NCBI RefSeq assembly: GCF_025628885.1
Contig: NZ_JAOTIF010000002.1
Coordinates: 1 to 64,000 of the forward strand
Length of the DNA stretch: 64,000 nt
Direction: 5' to 3'
Source: Paraflavisolibacter caeni
GTDB taxonomy: Bacteria > Bacteroidota > Bacteroidia > Chitinophagales > Chitinophagaceae
The position numbers were made by a program, and so were the translations under genes. Below, in pieces: positions 34,344 to 42,378 of this stretch; position 1 is the stretch's first letter, and each line of letters opens with the position of its first letter. A model generated the notes under the pieces. That model saw only the letters and a program-made list of their open reading frames with translations, had not been told where the DNA came from and ran no database searches.

Positions 34344-36800
34344 ATGAAGAAAATAATTGTTGCTATTATTCTTTGTTCAATATCTGTAATCTCTTTTGCC
34401 CAAACTTCTTCTCTCGAAAACGAATTGTCAAAGAACAGGGTAAGACTTCCCAATGGCTGGCACCTGTCGCCGGCAGGTCGTTCTTTGCAATTGGGTGACC
34501 TTCCATTGAACATTGCAGTATCCACATCAAAGAGGTATATGGCCGTTACGAACAATGGCCAAAGCATTCAGAGCATACAATTAATTGATCCAAGGACAGA
34601 AAAAGTGCTGCATAACGTGATCATACCTAAATCTTGGTATGGCTTAAAGTTTAGTCGTGATGAGAAATTTTTGTATGCATCTGGTGGCAATGATAACTGG
34701 ATACTGCAATATGCTATTGTCAATAATAAACTGCAATTGAAGGATAGTATTATTCTTGGAAAAAAATGGCCTGAAAAAATATCTCCGGCAGGCATTGAAA
34801 TAGATGATGCCTCAAAATTGCTTTATGTAGTTACAAAAGAGAATAACTCATTGTATATAGTTAGCCTTTCAGGCAAAAGCATTATTCAGCAAATCGAATT
34901 AGGCAAAGAAGCATATACCTGTTTACTCTCTCCTGATAAAAAGGAATTATATATCTCGTCATGGGGTGGTGACAAGGTAATTGTGTTTAATACAGAAAAA
35001 AGGAAAATAATTGGTGAAGTTCCTGTAGGTGATAATCCAAATGAGCTTTTGTTGAATAAGAAAGGAAATACTTTATTTGTTGCCAACGCTAATGATAACA
35101 GTGTTTCTGTTATTGATATAAAACAGCGTAAAGTACTTGAGGTTTTAAACGCGGCTTTATATCCCGATGCGCCAGCGGGTTCTACATCCAACGGGCTTGC
35201 ATTATCTGGCGATGAAAAGAAATTGTTTGTTGCGAATGCAGATAATAATTGTTTGGCAGTATTTGATGTATCTGTACCTGGTCATAGTAAATCAAAAGGA
35301 TATATTCCTGTTGGATGGTACCCAACCAATATTAAAGTAATTGGAAAAAAGATATTTGTTGCCAATGGAAAGGGCTTTTCATCCTTTGCAAATCCTGACG
35401 GCCCTAATCCTGTAAAAACGCAACGGCCAGTTGTTCGACATTTAGGAGATACTTCTGCAACAGTTCGGCCCGGGTACATTGGTGGGTTAATGAAAGGAAC
35501 CATGTCCATTATAGATGAACCATCTGATGTTACCTTGGCAGTTTATTCAAAGGCCGTATATAAAAACACACCATATTCGAAACAAAAGGAAATGAATGCA
35601 GATGGCGAAGCAGGGAATCCCATACCAATGAAAGTGGGAGATAAATCGCCCATAAAACATGTATTCTACATCATAAAAGAGAACAGGACTTATGACCAGG
35701 TACTGGGTGATATACCAGGTGGAAATGGTGATACTGGTTTGGTATTATTTGGTGAAAGAATTACACCGAATCAGCATAAACTTGCTAAAGAGTTTGTTTT
35801 GCTGGATAACTTTTATGCAGATGGTGAAGTAAGTGCAGACGGACATAACTGGAGTACAGCCGCACATACAACAGATTACCTTGAAAAGGACTGGGTAACA
35901 AGTTATGGCGGGCGCGGAGGCACTTATCCTGGCGAGGGTAAAAAAGAAATTGCAAATCCCAAAAAGGGATTTATCTGGGATTATGCCAAACGTGCAGGCG
36001 TCAGTTATCGTACTTATGGAGAATTTGTGGATGATGGGAAAGCAAATATTCCGGTATTGGAAAATCATTTTTGTCCATATTATCCCAGCTATGGCTTGGG
36101 TGATAGAGACACTGTGCGGTTTTATGCATGGAAGCGTGAATTCGATTCGCTCGTTGCTGTCAATGCTGTTCCCCGGCTCAATACGCTTCGTTTTAGTAAC
36201 GACCATACTGAAGGATTACGCTTTGGCGCTCCCACTCCCTTCGCTCATGTGGCAGATAACGATTTAGCAGTAGGGTTGTTCTTGGAACATCTTTCAAAAA
36301 GCCCGGTATGGAAAGAGAGTGCAGTGTTTATTATTGAAGACGATGCGCAAAATGGCCCGGACCATGTGGATGCACATCGCACTACCGCTTATGTGGCTGG
36401 CCCTTTTGTAAAACGTGGCATTGTTGATAAAACAATGTACTCTACCTCATCTATGCTGCGCACAATTGAGCTGATTTTGGGGCTTCCGCCAATGAGTCAA
36501 TACGATGCCGCTGCTACACCTATGTTTAAAAGTTTTACATCTAAGCCTAATTTTGCCCCCTTTGAATCGCTTCCGTCCAATATTGATTTCAATGAAAAAA
36601 ACAAGGCCAGGAATGCTACTGCAAAATTGAGCGGTGAAATTGATTTGAGCAAGGAAGATCGTGTTCCTGATATGTTGTTCAGTCAAATCATATGGAAAGC
36701 GGTTAAAGGTGAGCACAGCGAGATGCCTGCACCTCGCAGGAGTGCTTTTGTGAAAGTTAATGATGATGGCGATGATGAAAAAGAGAAAGGAGAAGATTAA
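34344..36800 (+). CDS. YncE-like beta-propeller fused to an alkaline-phosphatase-superfamily phosphoesterase
   Basis: 818 residues. Signal peptide 1-20. Residues about 40-370 are a seven-bladed YncE-type propeller (repeats such as NNKLQLKDSIILGKKWP and NTLFVANANDNSVSVID). From about 430 to 760 is a phosphoesterase domain of the phospholipase C / acid phosphatase type. It has HVFYIIKENRTYDQVLGD with the nucleophile threonine, DGEVSADGHNWSTAAHTTDYLEKDW, and EDDAQNGPDHVDAHRTTAYV for the metal site. Bifunctional proteins of this kind are known by family but poorly studied. It probably frees phosphate from phosphodiesters or monoesters in the periplasm, adding to the phosphorus theme. Confidence 0.88.
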   Translation: MKKIIVAIILCSISVISFAQTSSLENELSKNRVRLPNGWHLSPAGRSLQLGDLPLNIAVSTSKRYMAVTNNGQSIQSIQLIDPRTEKVLHNVIIPKSWYGLKFSRDEKFLYASGGNDNWILQYAIVNNKLQLKDSIILGKKWPEKISPAGIEIDDASKLLYVVTKENNSLYIVSLSGKSIIQQIELGKEAYTCLLSPDKKELYISSWGGDKVIVFNTEKRKIIGEVPVGDNPNELLLNKKGNTLFVANANDNSVSVIDIKQRKVLEVLNAALYPDAPAGSTSNGLALSGDEKKLFVANADNNCLAVFDVSVPGHSKSKGYIPVGWYPTNIKVIGKKIFVANGKGFSSFANPDGPNPVKTQRPVVRHLGDTSATVRPGYIGGLMKGTMSIIDEPSDVTLAVYSKAVYKNTPYSKQKEMNADGEAGNPIPMKVGDKSPIKHVFYIIKENRTYDQVLGDIPGGNGDTGLVLFGERITPNQHKLAKEFVLLDNFYADGEVSADGHNWSTAAHTTDYLEKDWVTSYGGRGGTYPGEGKKEIANPKKGFIWDYAKRAGVSYRTYGEFVDDGKANIPVLENHFCPYYPSYGLGDRDTVRFYAWKREFDSLVAVNAVPRLNTLRFSNDHTEGLRFGAPTPFAHVADNDLAVGLFLEHLSKSPVWKESAVFIIEDDAQNGPDHVDAHRTTAYVAGPFVKRGIVDKTMYSTSSMLRTIELILGLPPMSQYDAAATPMFKSFTSKPNFAPFESLPSNIDFNEKNKARNATAKLSGEIDLSKEDRVPDMLFSQIIWKAVKGEHSEMPAPRRSAFVKVNDDGDDEKEKGED

Positions 36801-36810
36801 AGCAGAGAAA

Positions 36811-36870
36811 ATAATGTTTACATTTAAGTAGGGATCATTCCGTAAGGTCCTGCTTAAATGTAAACATTAT
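36811..36870 (+). repeat. Perfect 18-bp inverted repeat that includes the next gene's start codon
   Basis: ATAATGTTTACATTTAAG (36811-36828) is the exact reverse complement of 36853-36870; a further four pairs (one G-T) extend it inward, leaving a loop of about 16 nt. The A and T of the HD-protein ATG (36869-36871) are inside the 3' arm, so the transcript could hide its own start. There is no T-run, so it is not a standard terminator. Confidence 0.85.
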
Positions 36871-37294
36871 GGCTACTTTGGAGAAAGCAATTGAAATCGC
36901 TGTAAATGCGCATAAGGGCCAATTGGATAGATATGGTGCGCCTTTCTTAATGCATGTATTTAGAGTGATGAATGCCGGTAAGAATAAGAATGAGAAGATA
37001 GCAGGAGTTTTACATGATATTGTCGAAAAGACGGACTATACTTTTGGCCAATTGCAAGCAGAAGGCTTTTCTACTGAAATTATTCTGGCAGTAAAATGTC
37101 TTACCAAAGAAAGCGAAGATGAAGATTACAACGATTATATAAAAAGAGTGAAGACGAATTTCCTGGCAGTGAAAGTGAAGCTGAATGATTTGACTGATAA
37201 TCTCGACCTCAAAAGAATAAGTGAATTAACCGAAAAAGATATTCCCCGCTTTAATAAGTATTTAAAAGCATACAAAGAACTCATTGAACTGTAA
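36869..37294 (+). CDS. RelA/SpoT-type HD-domain hydrolase-like protein (small alarmone hydrolase family)
   Basis: 141 residues, one HD domain. AHKGQLDRYGAPFLMHVFRV (14-33) and AGVLHDIVEKTDYTFGQL (45-62) match the ppGpp-hydrolase half of RelA/SpoT and the Mesh1-like small alarmone hydrolases. NDLTDNLDLKRISE corresponds to the downstream D-x-x-N region. Odd point: the family motif HDxxED reads HDIVEK (H49, D50, E53, K54), so the second catalytic acid is lysine. Activity may be lost or changed. Cytosolic. The start codon lies in a strong inverted repeat. Confidence 0.8.
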   Translation: MATLEKAIEIAVNAHKGQLDRYGAPFLMHVFRVMNAGKNKNEKIAGVLHDIVEKTDYTFGQLQAEGFSTEIILAVKCLTKESEDEDYNDYIKRVKTNFLAVKVKLNDLTDNLDLKRISELTEKDIPRFNKYLKAYKELIEL

Positions 37295-37482
37295 ATATCT
37301 GGTTAACGACAACGAATAATGCTAAAGATGGCGGTAAAGATAAATACAGGTTAATTGCAAAGGTCCCATTGCAAAAAGAAGCCTATTCACTTCCGGCGAA
37401 GTTTGATCCCTCTTCTTTTTATAAAGTGGTTCTTCAAACACCCTCCAATACCGTCAACCATTGGATATTGAAAAGCCGGTAA
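37288..37482 (+). pseudogene. 3' remnant of an unidentified gene
   Basis: A 64-codon open frame begins after a TGA (37285-37287), overlaps the end of the HD gene, and ends at TAA 37480-37482. It has no start codon in a useful place. The translation has a well-formed protein tail (KDKYRLIAKVPLQKEAY, then LPAKFDPSSFYKVVLQ, then TVNHWILKSR) with alternating strand character and normal codon use. I read it as the last third of a lost gene. Family not recognised. Confidence 0.5.
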
Positions 37483-37605
37483 AATCTCATGAATTCAGTT
37501 TATCATTCATTGACTATTTGCCATTGTCCAATAGCTGTTAACAATTTGTTCATATTAGAAATCCTTCAGGAGAGTGTAATTTTATTTGCCGATAAATTGA
37601 AACAT

Positions 37606-37875
37606 ATGCCACGCTTTAGAAAAAATATAAATATAGGTAATGAAGAGATGGATTTTCAGTTCACGCAATTACATTATCCGGATGGTGTAGGTTATTTTGT
37701 AACAGTAGCTGACAAAAACAAAAACCTCTACGCTCTTGATTTGAAGAGAACAACTGAGAATGAATGGAAAATAGTGAAAAAAGACAGTTTGCCTGAATGG
37801 ATTATCGATGTGGAATCAGCATTGGCCAACACTGTTAATGAGGCAAGGGCACATCATTTCATCCATACTGCCTGA
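37606..37875 (+). CDS. Small unknown protein
   Basis: 89 residues from ATG 37606. An earlier in-frame ATG (37489) would add a Cys/Leu-rich 39-residue stretch with poor coding character. The chosen product starts MPRFRKNINIGNEEMDFQFTQ, then has a beta-strand pattern (YPDGVGYFVTVADKNKNLYALDLKR) and a helical tail. No signal peptide or motif recognised. It converges with the peroxidase gene, sharing the terminator at 37937. Confidence 0.55.
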   Translation: MPRFRKNINIGNEEMDFQFTQLHYPDGVGYFVTVADKNKNLYALDLKRTTENEWKIVKKDSLPEWIIDVESALANTVNEARAHHFIHTA

Positions 37876-37936
37876 ATCTTTCGATAATTTTTGTTCCATT
37901 ACAATAAGAAAACTTCAACAACAAAACATTTTTACT

Positions 37937-37969
37937 CAAAAAGCCTTTGTATCATACAAAGGCTTTTTG
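37937..37969. terminator. Bidirectional terminator between convergent genes
   Basis: Near-perfect palindrome CAAAAAGCCTTTGTAT (37937-37952) / ATACAAAGGCTTTTTG (37954-37969): A-run on the left, T-run on the right, usable from both strands. Confidence 0.92.
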
Positions 37970-37973
37970 AATT

Positions 37974-39781
37974 TTACATTTTAACCTCATCAGTTAGCGT
38001 ATGTAAAAAAAGTATAAGTTTTCTCTTTTCTTCTGCTGTCAATGAAAGCGGCTCTGCTGGTAAGGTTTGGTTATTCAGTTCCATCTTTCTTCCAGCTGCA
38101 CCTCCTTGATCATAAAAGTCAATCACTTCTTCCAATGTTGAAAATACGCCATTATGCATATAGGGGGCCGTAAGTTGAACATTTCGGACGGTAGGGGTTT
38201 TGAATGCATGCAAGAACTTGGAAATTGGGAAAATTTGATGACGCCCTTGATCACTATCCACTTTTGTGAACTTCTTGTCATTAGGAACACCGATCACTTC
38301 GCTCTCCGTAGAGGTAAAGGCTGGCGGTACAGTTCCATTAAATAAGGGTGCAAAATGACAGGTGCCACACTTGGCCTTGCCCATAAATAAATTAAAGCCT
38401 TCAATCTCTTCCTGGTTCATTACTTGTTTTCCTTGCATGTGACGGTCAAACTTCGAACTGAAAGGCATTAGTGAACGGATGAAGGTCGCAAGTGCATTTT
38501 GTATATGAAAACTCTGGATCGAATCAAACGTAATAGGAAACGCTTGTTGAAACAGTCGAATATAACTGGTGTCCCTTGCTAATTTTTTTGCCGCTAGTGA
38601 TAAAGATCCATGCAATTCATTCTTGTTTTCCACTACATCTCTTGCCTGGTCTTCAAGAAAAGCCGTGCGCATATCATAAAACTGGCTTTGTTGCAAAGCC
38701 GCATACAGAAGGGTAGGGGCATTGCGCTGTAAAAAGCCTCCCTTAATAGCATGACTCTTCGGCAATCCGTCAGTAAAAGCCTTGGAAGGGTTGTGACAGG
38801 TGGCGCAACTTCTTTTCCCATCACCCGATAAAATGACTTCAAAAAATAGTCGCTTTCCTAGTGTTACCTTATCCTGGTTGCTATAGGCTTGTGTGCCTGG
38901 TGTAAAGAAATCTGGATTAAATATGTTTGGTGCAAACAATGTTTTGGCATCTGCACGTATGGCTCTGGGCTCAGTAAAAACAGGGATGCCTAGCTGTTGC
39001 TGTACTGATAATAACTGCTCGGAAAGTGGATTTAAACATTCTGTAATAAATGCCATACGGTCGAAAGAGTCAAAATCATGATGGCTAGATAAAAACTTTT
39101 GTGTATGTAGGAATAAGCTATTGATTTTTTGCTGCAGTAATGGATCCTTTGCAGCTGTTCTTCATAGATCTCGAAATAAGTTTGCATGCCTTCAAGGCTG
39201 CTCAGAGCTTCTGGTAGACTATGGTGGGCAATTGGAGAGTCAAAGCCTGAAATCCCTAAAGTCAGGATACGAAAAACTTCCAGTCTCAGGGCGTCAAAAA
39301 TATGAGCATCTGTAGTTTGCAGATTGCTGGCAACCTGTTGTAAGCGTCCTGTATTCGATTGTAATACCTTTGCCTGGTGCAATAACTCCTCTTTTTGCGC
39401 AACATTAGGAATAGGAAATAATAACTCTTCCAAAACCAGGAACCCTTCAGGTTGGATGACAACATTCTTTTCATCGGCCTCTACTTCTTCCAGGGCAGCC
39501 CCATTGATGTATTTTACAGTATATGGATTATAGTATTCTGCTAGCCACTCGATCTTCTTATAAGCCTTTCTGGCTTCCTTGAATTGCTTCTGTATTTGTT
39601 CTGGTGTTGCATTGGCATCAATGAGTTGGACTAGCAATGCCACTTCCCTATTCAGTGATGCAATATCCTGCTGGTAAAGCCTGATAGTTTGCTGCGCAGT
39701 CTCTTGTTTTCCTGTAAAAAAGCATCCAATAAATACTACACTTAAAAAAAGGGCACTGGCAATCAGCATTATCTTTTTCAT
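37974..39781 (-). pseudogene. Imelysin-like / di-haem cytochrome c peroxidase, interrupted by a frameshift
   Basis: Two overlapping minus-strand frames make one protein. 39032-39781 encodes a lipoprotein-type N-terminus (FIGC) and an imelysin-like helical domain (LVQLIDANATPEQIQKQFKE). 37974-39056 encodes the MauG/CCP-type domain with two haem sites, CATCHNP and CGTCHFAP. The downstream frame is open well before its first ATG: KDPLLQQKINSLFLHTQKFL, then DFDSFDRMAFI, normal for this fusion family. One missing base in the A-run (plus-strand TTT 39148-39150) explains the break, and adding it gives about 602 residues. Mutation or sequencing error cannot be told apart here. The gene follows the PhoX-like gene by 69 bp, so they are probably co-transcribed. 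Confidence 0.8.
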
Positions 39782-39850
39782 CTTAATATCATTAAATTAA
39801 ATCCCCTGGCCTTATGACCAGGGGATTTTCAAAAGGAATAAAATGGTTTT

Positions 39851-41305
39851 TTATCTTGGTAATCCTTTAATAATCACAATTTCACTACCCTGGTCTTCAC
39901 TCTTTCTCTTGCTGCCACCGTCAACACCTGCAAATTTTGCATCTCTCCAGGTATGAGGCTGAACGCTCAAGGCAAACGTATTGGCCAAACCTGTGGCATC
40001 TGATATGTCTATCAGTGCTCCATATTCCCAGCTTCCTTTTACAGACATGCCGCCTACATTATACTTGGAAGCATCGGCAGCATTTCTTCTGTGATCCAGC
40101 TCAAATACTTTTTTTAATGCTCCCGTTGCTATATCATATTGGTAAACATAGGCATCGTGATCTTCAGTACCATAAGTATTGGAGTCTTCCTGTATATATA
40201 CATAGTTGGTGGTTACACAAACGTTATCTGGGTTTTGAAAATCTTTAGCAGGGCCTTTGTCGTCATCGCCATCAAGGATGCAGGTAAGTTTACCTTTCAG
40301 TGGATTTGATGGATCTAAAACCAGTCTGTATACACGGCCATAAACCGTACGGGAGTGGTCAGCATTCACGCCAGATGCCTCTTGACCGGTAACATTGAAA
40401 TATATTTCACGATAATTAGCCGCGTTGCCTTTGCGGTAATCCAGGTCTTCTACACGGCCAAACTTAATGGCTTTCAAAGGATCAACCAACGCTTGTATTT
40501 GTGCACCGGTTAATGTTTTGTGATTTTCAATTTTTACGAATTCCACGTCATAAGCTGTGCCTGCAACTATGTCGGTTTCTTTCTGGTTGTTATCACTGCG
40601 TTTCAGCATATACTGGGAGCCGTTTTCCAAATCGCCAATAACATTGCTTAAGTACATCACTAACTGTCCGCCTGTGGCATCTGAAGCATCTTCGCCGGTA
40701 ATGATTATGGATTTACCTGTATAGGCATTTTTGTGAAGCGGTACAGAGTTTTCAGCGCTCCAGCGTCCAAGGCCTGTCAACCCCTTGGAGGTATTCGGTG
40801 TGGCTACGCTTTGATATGGATCAATGCCATGGGTCTGTGCTTCTACGCTGCTTTCCCCCGCACTGAAATAAAGAGGACCAAACCCGTTTACATCTGGAGT
40901 AGCTAATGTTCCGGAGCATAAACGCCACTGGCCACCATCTGAATTCAATGCGTATTCGCCTTTTATTGGTTTCAGATTTTTATCCAGGTACAGTTTGGAT
41001 ACTGAATAGTTATCTTCATTGTTTACCATCATAATATAACCTTCTCCATCCTTTGCTCTCAAAAATCCGGAGCCATCGGCAGAACCGCCAAAACGGTAGT
41101 TAGGCAGCGAATCCTCGCTACTGATAAGGGTATATAATTCTAGGTTCTCAAAGCCAGTCAGTTTCTTTAAAAGAGCTGGAGTCGCAGAATAACTTTTGAT
41201 TTCAGGCTTTGTTGAGGGAGAAGGATGGTCCTTCTTGTCACAGGCAGTAAGTGCTGCTGCTAATGAGGTAAGAAAAAATAAGTTCGTTGGTTTGATTAGG
41301 TTCAT
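39851..41305 (-). CDS. PhoX-like (DUF839) beta-propeller lipoprotein, probable phosphatase
   Basis: 484 residues. The lipobox is LAAALTAC (Cys22). The mature part is a beta-propeller with features of PhoX/DUF839 proteins: YRFGGSADGSGFLRAKDGEG, MVNNEDNYSVSKLYLD, a SGTLATP strand, SIIITGEDASDATGGQLVMYLSN, then KFGRVEDLDYRKG with IYFNVTGQ, and a late NPDNVCVTTNYVYIQEDSN. In PhoX the acidic residues of such segments bind calcium and iron at the active site. I infer a calcium-dependent phosphatase; a propeller without activity is the alternative. Its divergent promoter region holds a phased repeat array on its own strand (41343-41380), 38 bp from the start codon, the same distance as at 9911. Confidence 0.65.
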   Translation of the reverse strand: MNLIKPTNLFFLTSLAAALTACDKKDHPSPSTKPEIKSYSATPALLKKLTGFENLELYTLISSEDSLPNYRFGGSADGSGFLRAKDGEGYIMMVNNEDNYSVSKLYLDKNLKPIKGEYALNSDGGQWRLCSGTLATPDVNGFGPLYFSAGESSVEAQTHGIDPYQSVATPNTSKGLTGLGRWSAENSVPLHKNAYTGKSIIITGEDASDATGGQLVMYLSNVIGDLENGSQYMLKRSDNNQKETDIVAGTAYDVEFVKIENHKTLTGAQIQALVDPLKAIKFGRVEDLDYRKGNAANYREIYFNVTGQEASGVNADHSRTVYGRVYRLVLDPSNPLKGKLTCILDGDDDKGPAKDFQNPDNVCVTTNYVYIQEDSNTYGTEDHDAYVYQYDIATGALKKVFELDHRRNAADASKYNVGGMSVKGSWEYGALIDISDATGLANTFALSVQPHTWRDAKFAGVDGGSKRKSEDQGSEIVIIKGLPR

Positions 41306-41324
41306 AAATCATTTAAAATTTATG

Positions 41325-41380
41325 CGAAGTTCAATGAGCATTGTTGCGAAATTGTTACCTCATGATTAAGCATAATTTAA
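41325..41380 (-). promoter_or_regulatory. Candidate Pho box for the PhoX-like/peroxidase genes
   Basis: Reading the minus strand: TTAAA (41380-41376), TTAAT (41369-41365), GTAAC (41358-41354) and GCAAC (41347-41343) start exactly 11 bp apart. GAACTTCG (41332-41325), four of six defined positions of TAnnTTTG, starts 10 bp after the last one. It is weaker than the other arrays but in the same geometry, and 38 bp from the ATG at 41305. Confidence 0.55.
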
Positions 41381-41426
41381 TTGTCCGATAAAATCTTCTC
41401 TACTTTCTGTCCTCTGCCATTCCTTC

Positions 41427-41482
41427 TTAACCCAACCATAACCTTCTCTTAACCATATAGTAATATATAGTTGGTTGATTTG
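41427..41482 (+). promoter_or_regulatory. Candidate Pho box for the phosphoesterase-glycosyltransferase-GH1 operon
   Basis: TTAAC (41427), ATAAC (41438), TTAAC (41449) and GTAAT (41460) start exactly 11 bp apart. TTGATTTG (41475-41482) matches five of six defined positions of TAnnTTTG and starts 10 bp after the last repeat. The first gene starts at 41524. Together with the minus-strand array at 41343-41380 this makes a divergent, doubly boxed promoter region. Confidence 0.68.
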
Positions 41483-41523
41483 TAAATCCTTGAGCAAGGA
41501 TCCTTAAATTAATTATCTGATAA

Positions 41524-42378
41524 ATGACCAATAAATCTAAGAGGGAAGTTGAAATTGTAATTATCTCCGATGTGCACCTGGGCACATACGGTTGTCACGC
41601 AAAAGAGCTGCTTCACTACCTGAAAAGTATTAAACCTTCCACAATCATTCTGAACGGCGACATAATAGATATCTGGCAATTTAGTAAACGCTATTGGCCA
41701 AAAAGCCATATGAAGGTGGTAAAATACCTGATGAACCAGGTCTCCAAAGGCGTGGAGGTTCATTATATAACCGGTAACCACGATGAAATGATGCGCAAGT
41801 TCGTCGGCTTTACAATGGGATCATTTTCTATCAAAAACAAACTGCTGCTGTCTTTAAAAAATGGTGAACATGCTTGGATCTTTCATGGAGATGTGTTTGA
41901 TGTAACCATGAAGCATTCAAAATGGCTGGCCAAACTGGGGGCCATTGGTTATGATACACTGATCCTGATCAATCAGATGGTCAACTTCCTATCCGTCCAT
42001 CTTCTGAAAAAAGGTAAGATTTCTTTATCTAAAAGAATTAAGAATAGCGTGAAAAAAGCGTTGACATACATCAACGACTTTGAGCAAACAGCTGCAGGCA
42101 TCGGCATCGATAAACACTATCAATACGTCATCTGCGGGCATATTCATCATCCTCAGATGCGCAAAGTGCAAAACGAAAAGGGCACCATCATGTATCTCAA
42201 TTCGGGCGACTGGATTGAAAACCTGACAGCTCTTGAATACAGCAACGGGCAATGGAGTATTTATCATCATCAGGAGACAGTCATTTCAGAAGAAACAGAA
42301 AAGGAAGAAGAGGAATTGAATGTAGATATCCTCTTCAACAACCTGATACAGGAATTCAACGAACTGCGTAAACCATGA
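41524..42378 (+). CDS. Metallophosphoesterase of the LpxH/PlcP type, possible phospholipase C
   Basis: 284 residues, no signal peptide. All metal motifs are present: DVHLG (D16, H18), GDIID (D46), GNHDE (N85, H86), HGD (H121) and GHIHHP (H206, H208). Proteins of this shape are usually annotated UDP-2,3-diacylglucosamine hydrolase, but the same family includes PlcP. In Sinorhizobium and marine bacteria PlcP cuts membrane phospholipids to diacylglycerol during phosphate starvation and is often encoded beside a glycosyltransferase. Here the stop overlaps a glycosyltransferase start (ATGA) and the promoter bears a candidate Pho box. I therefore favour the PlcP role; the LpxH role remains possible. 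Confidence 0.85.
   Translation: MTNKSKREVEIVIISDVHLGTYGCHAKELLHYLKSIKPSTIILNGDIIDIWQFSKRYWPKSHMKVVKYLMNQVSKGVEVHYITGNHDEMMRKFVGFTMGSFSIKNKLLLSLKNGEHAWIFHGDVFDVTMKHSKWLAKLGAIGYDTLILINQMVNFLSVHLLKKGKISLSKRIKNSVKKALTYINDFEQTAAGIGIDKHYQYVICGHIHHPQMRKVQNEKGTIMYLNSGDWIENLTALEYSNGQWSIYHHQETVISEETEKEEEELNVDILFNNLIQEFNELRKP

Noticed and set aside
39140-39180. Programmed -1 frameshift at the A6 run (39122-39127 region) of the peroxidase gene
   Set aside because: The heptamer is not in the proper phase for slippage, and joining there leaves an unnatural stretch. A missing base further upstream restores a better sequence.
41524-42378. Simple assignment as the essential lipid A enzyme LpxH
   Set aside because: Operon with a glycosyltransferase and GH1 plus a phased promoter box fit the PlcP role better, though LpxH activity is not excluded.
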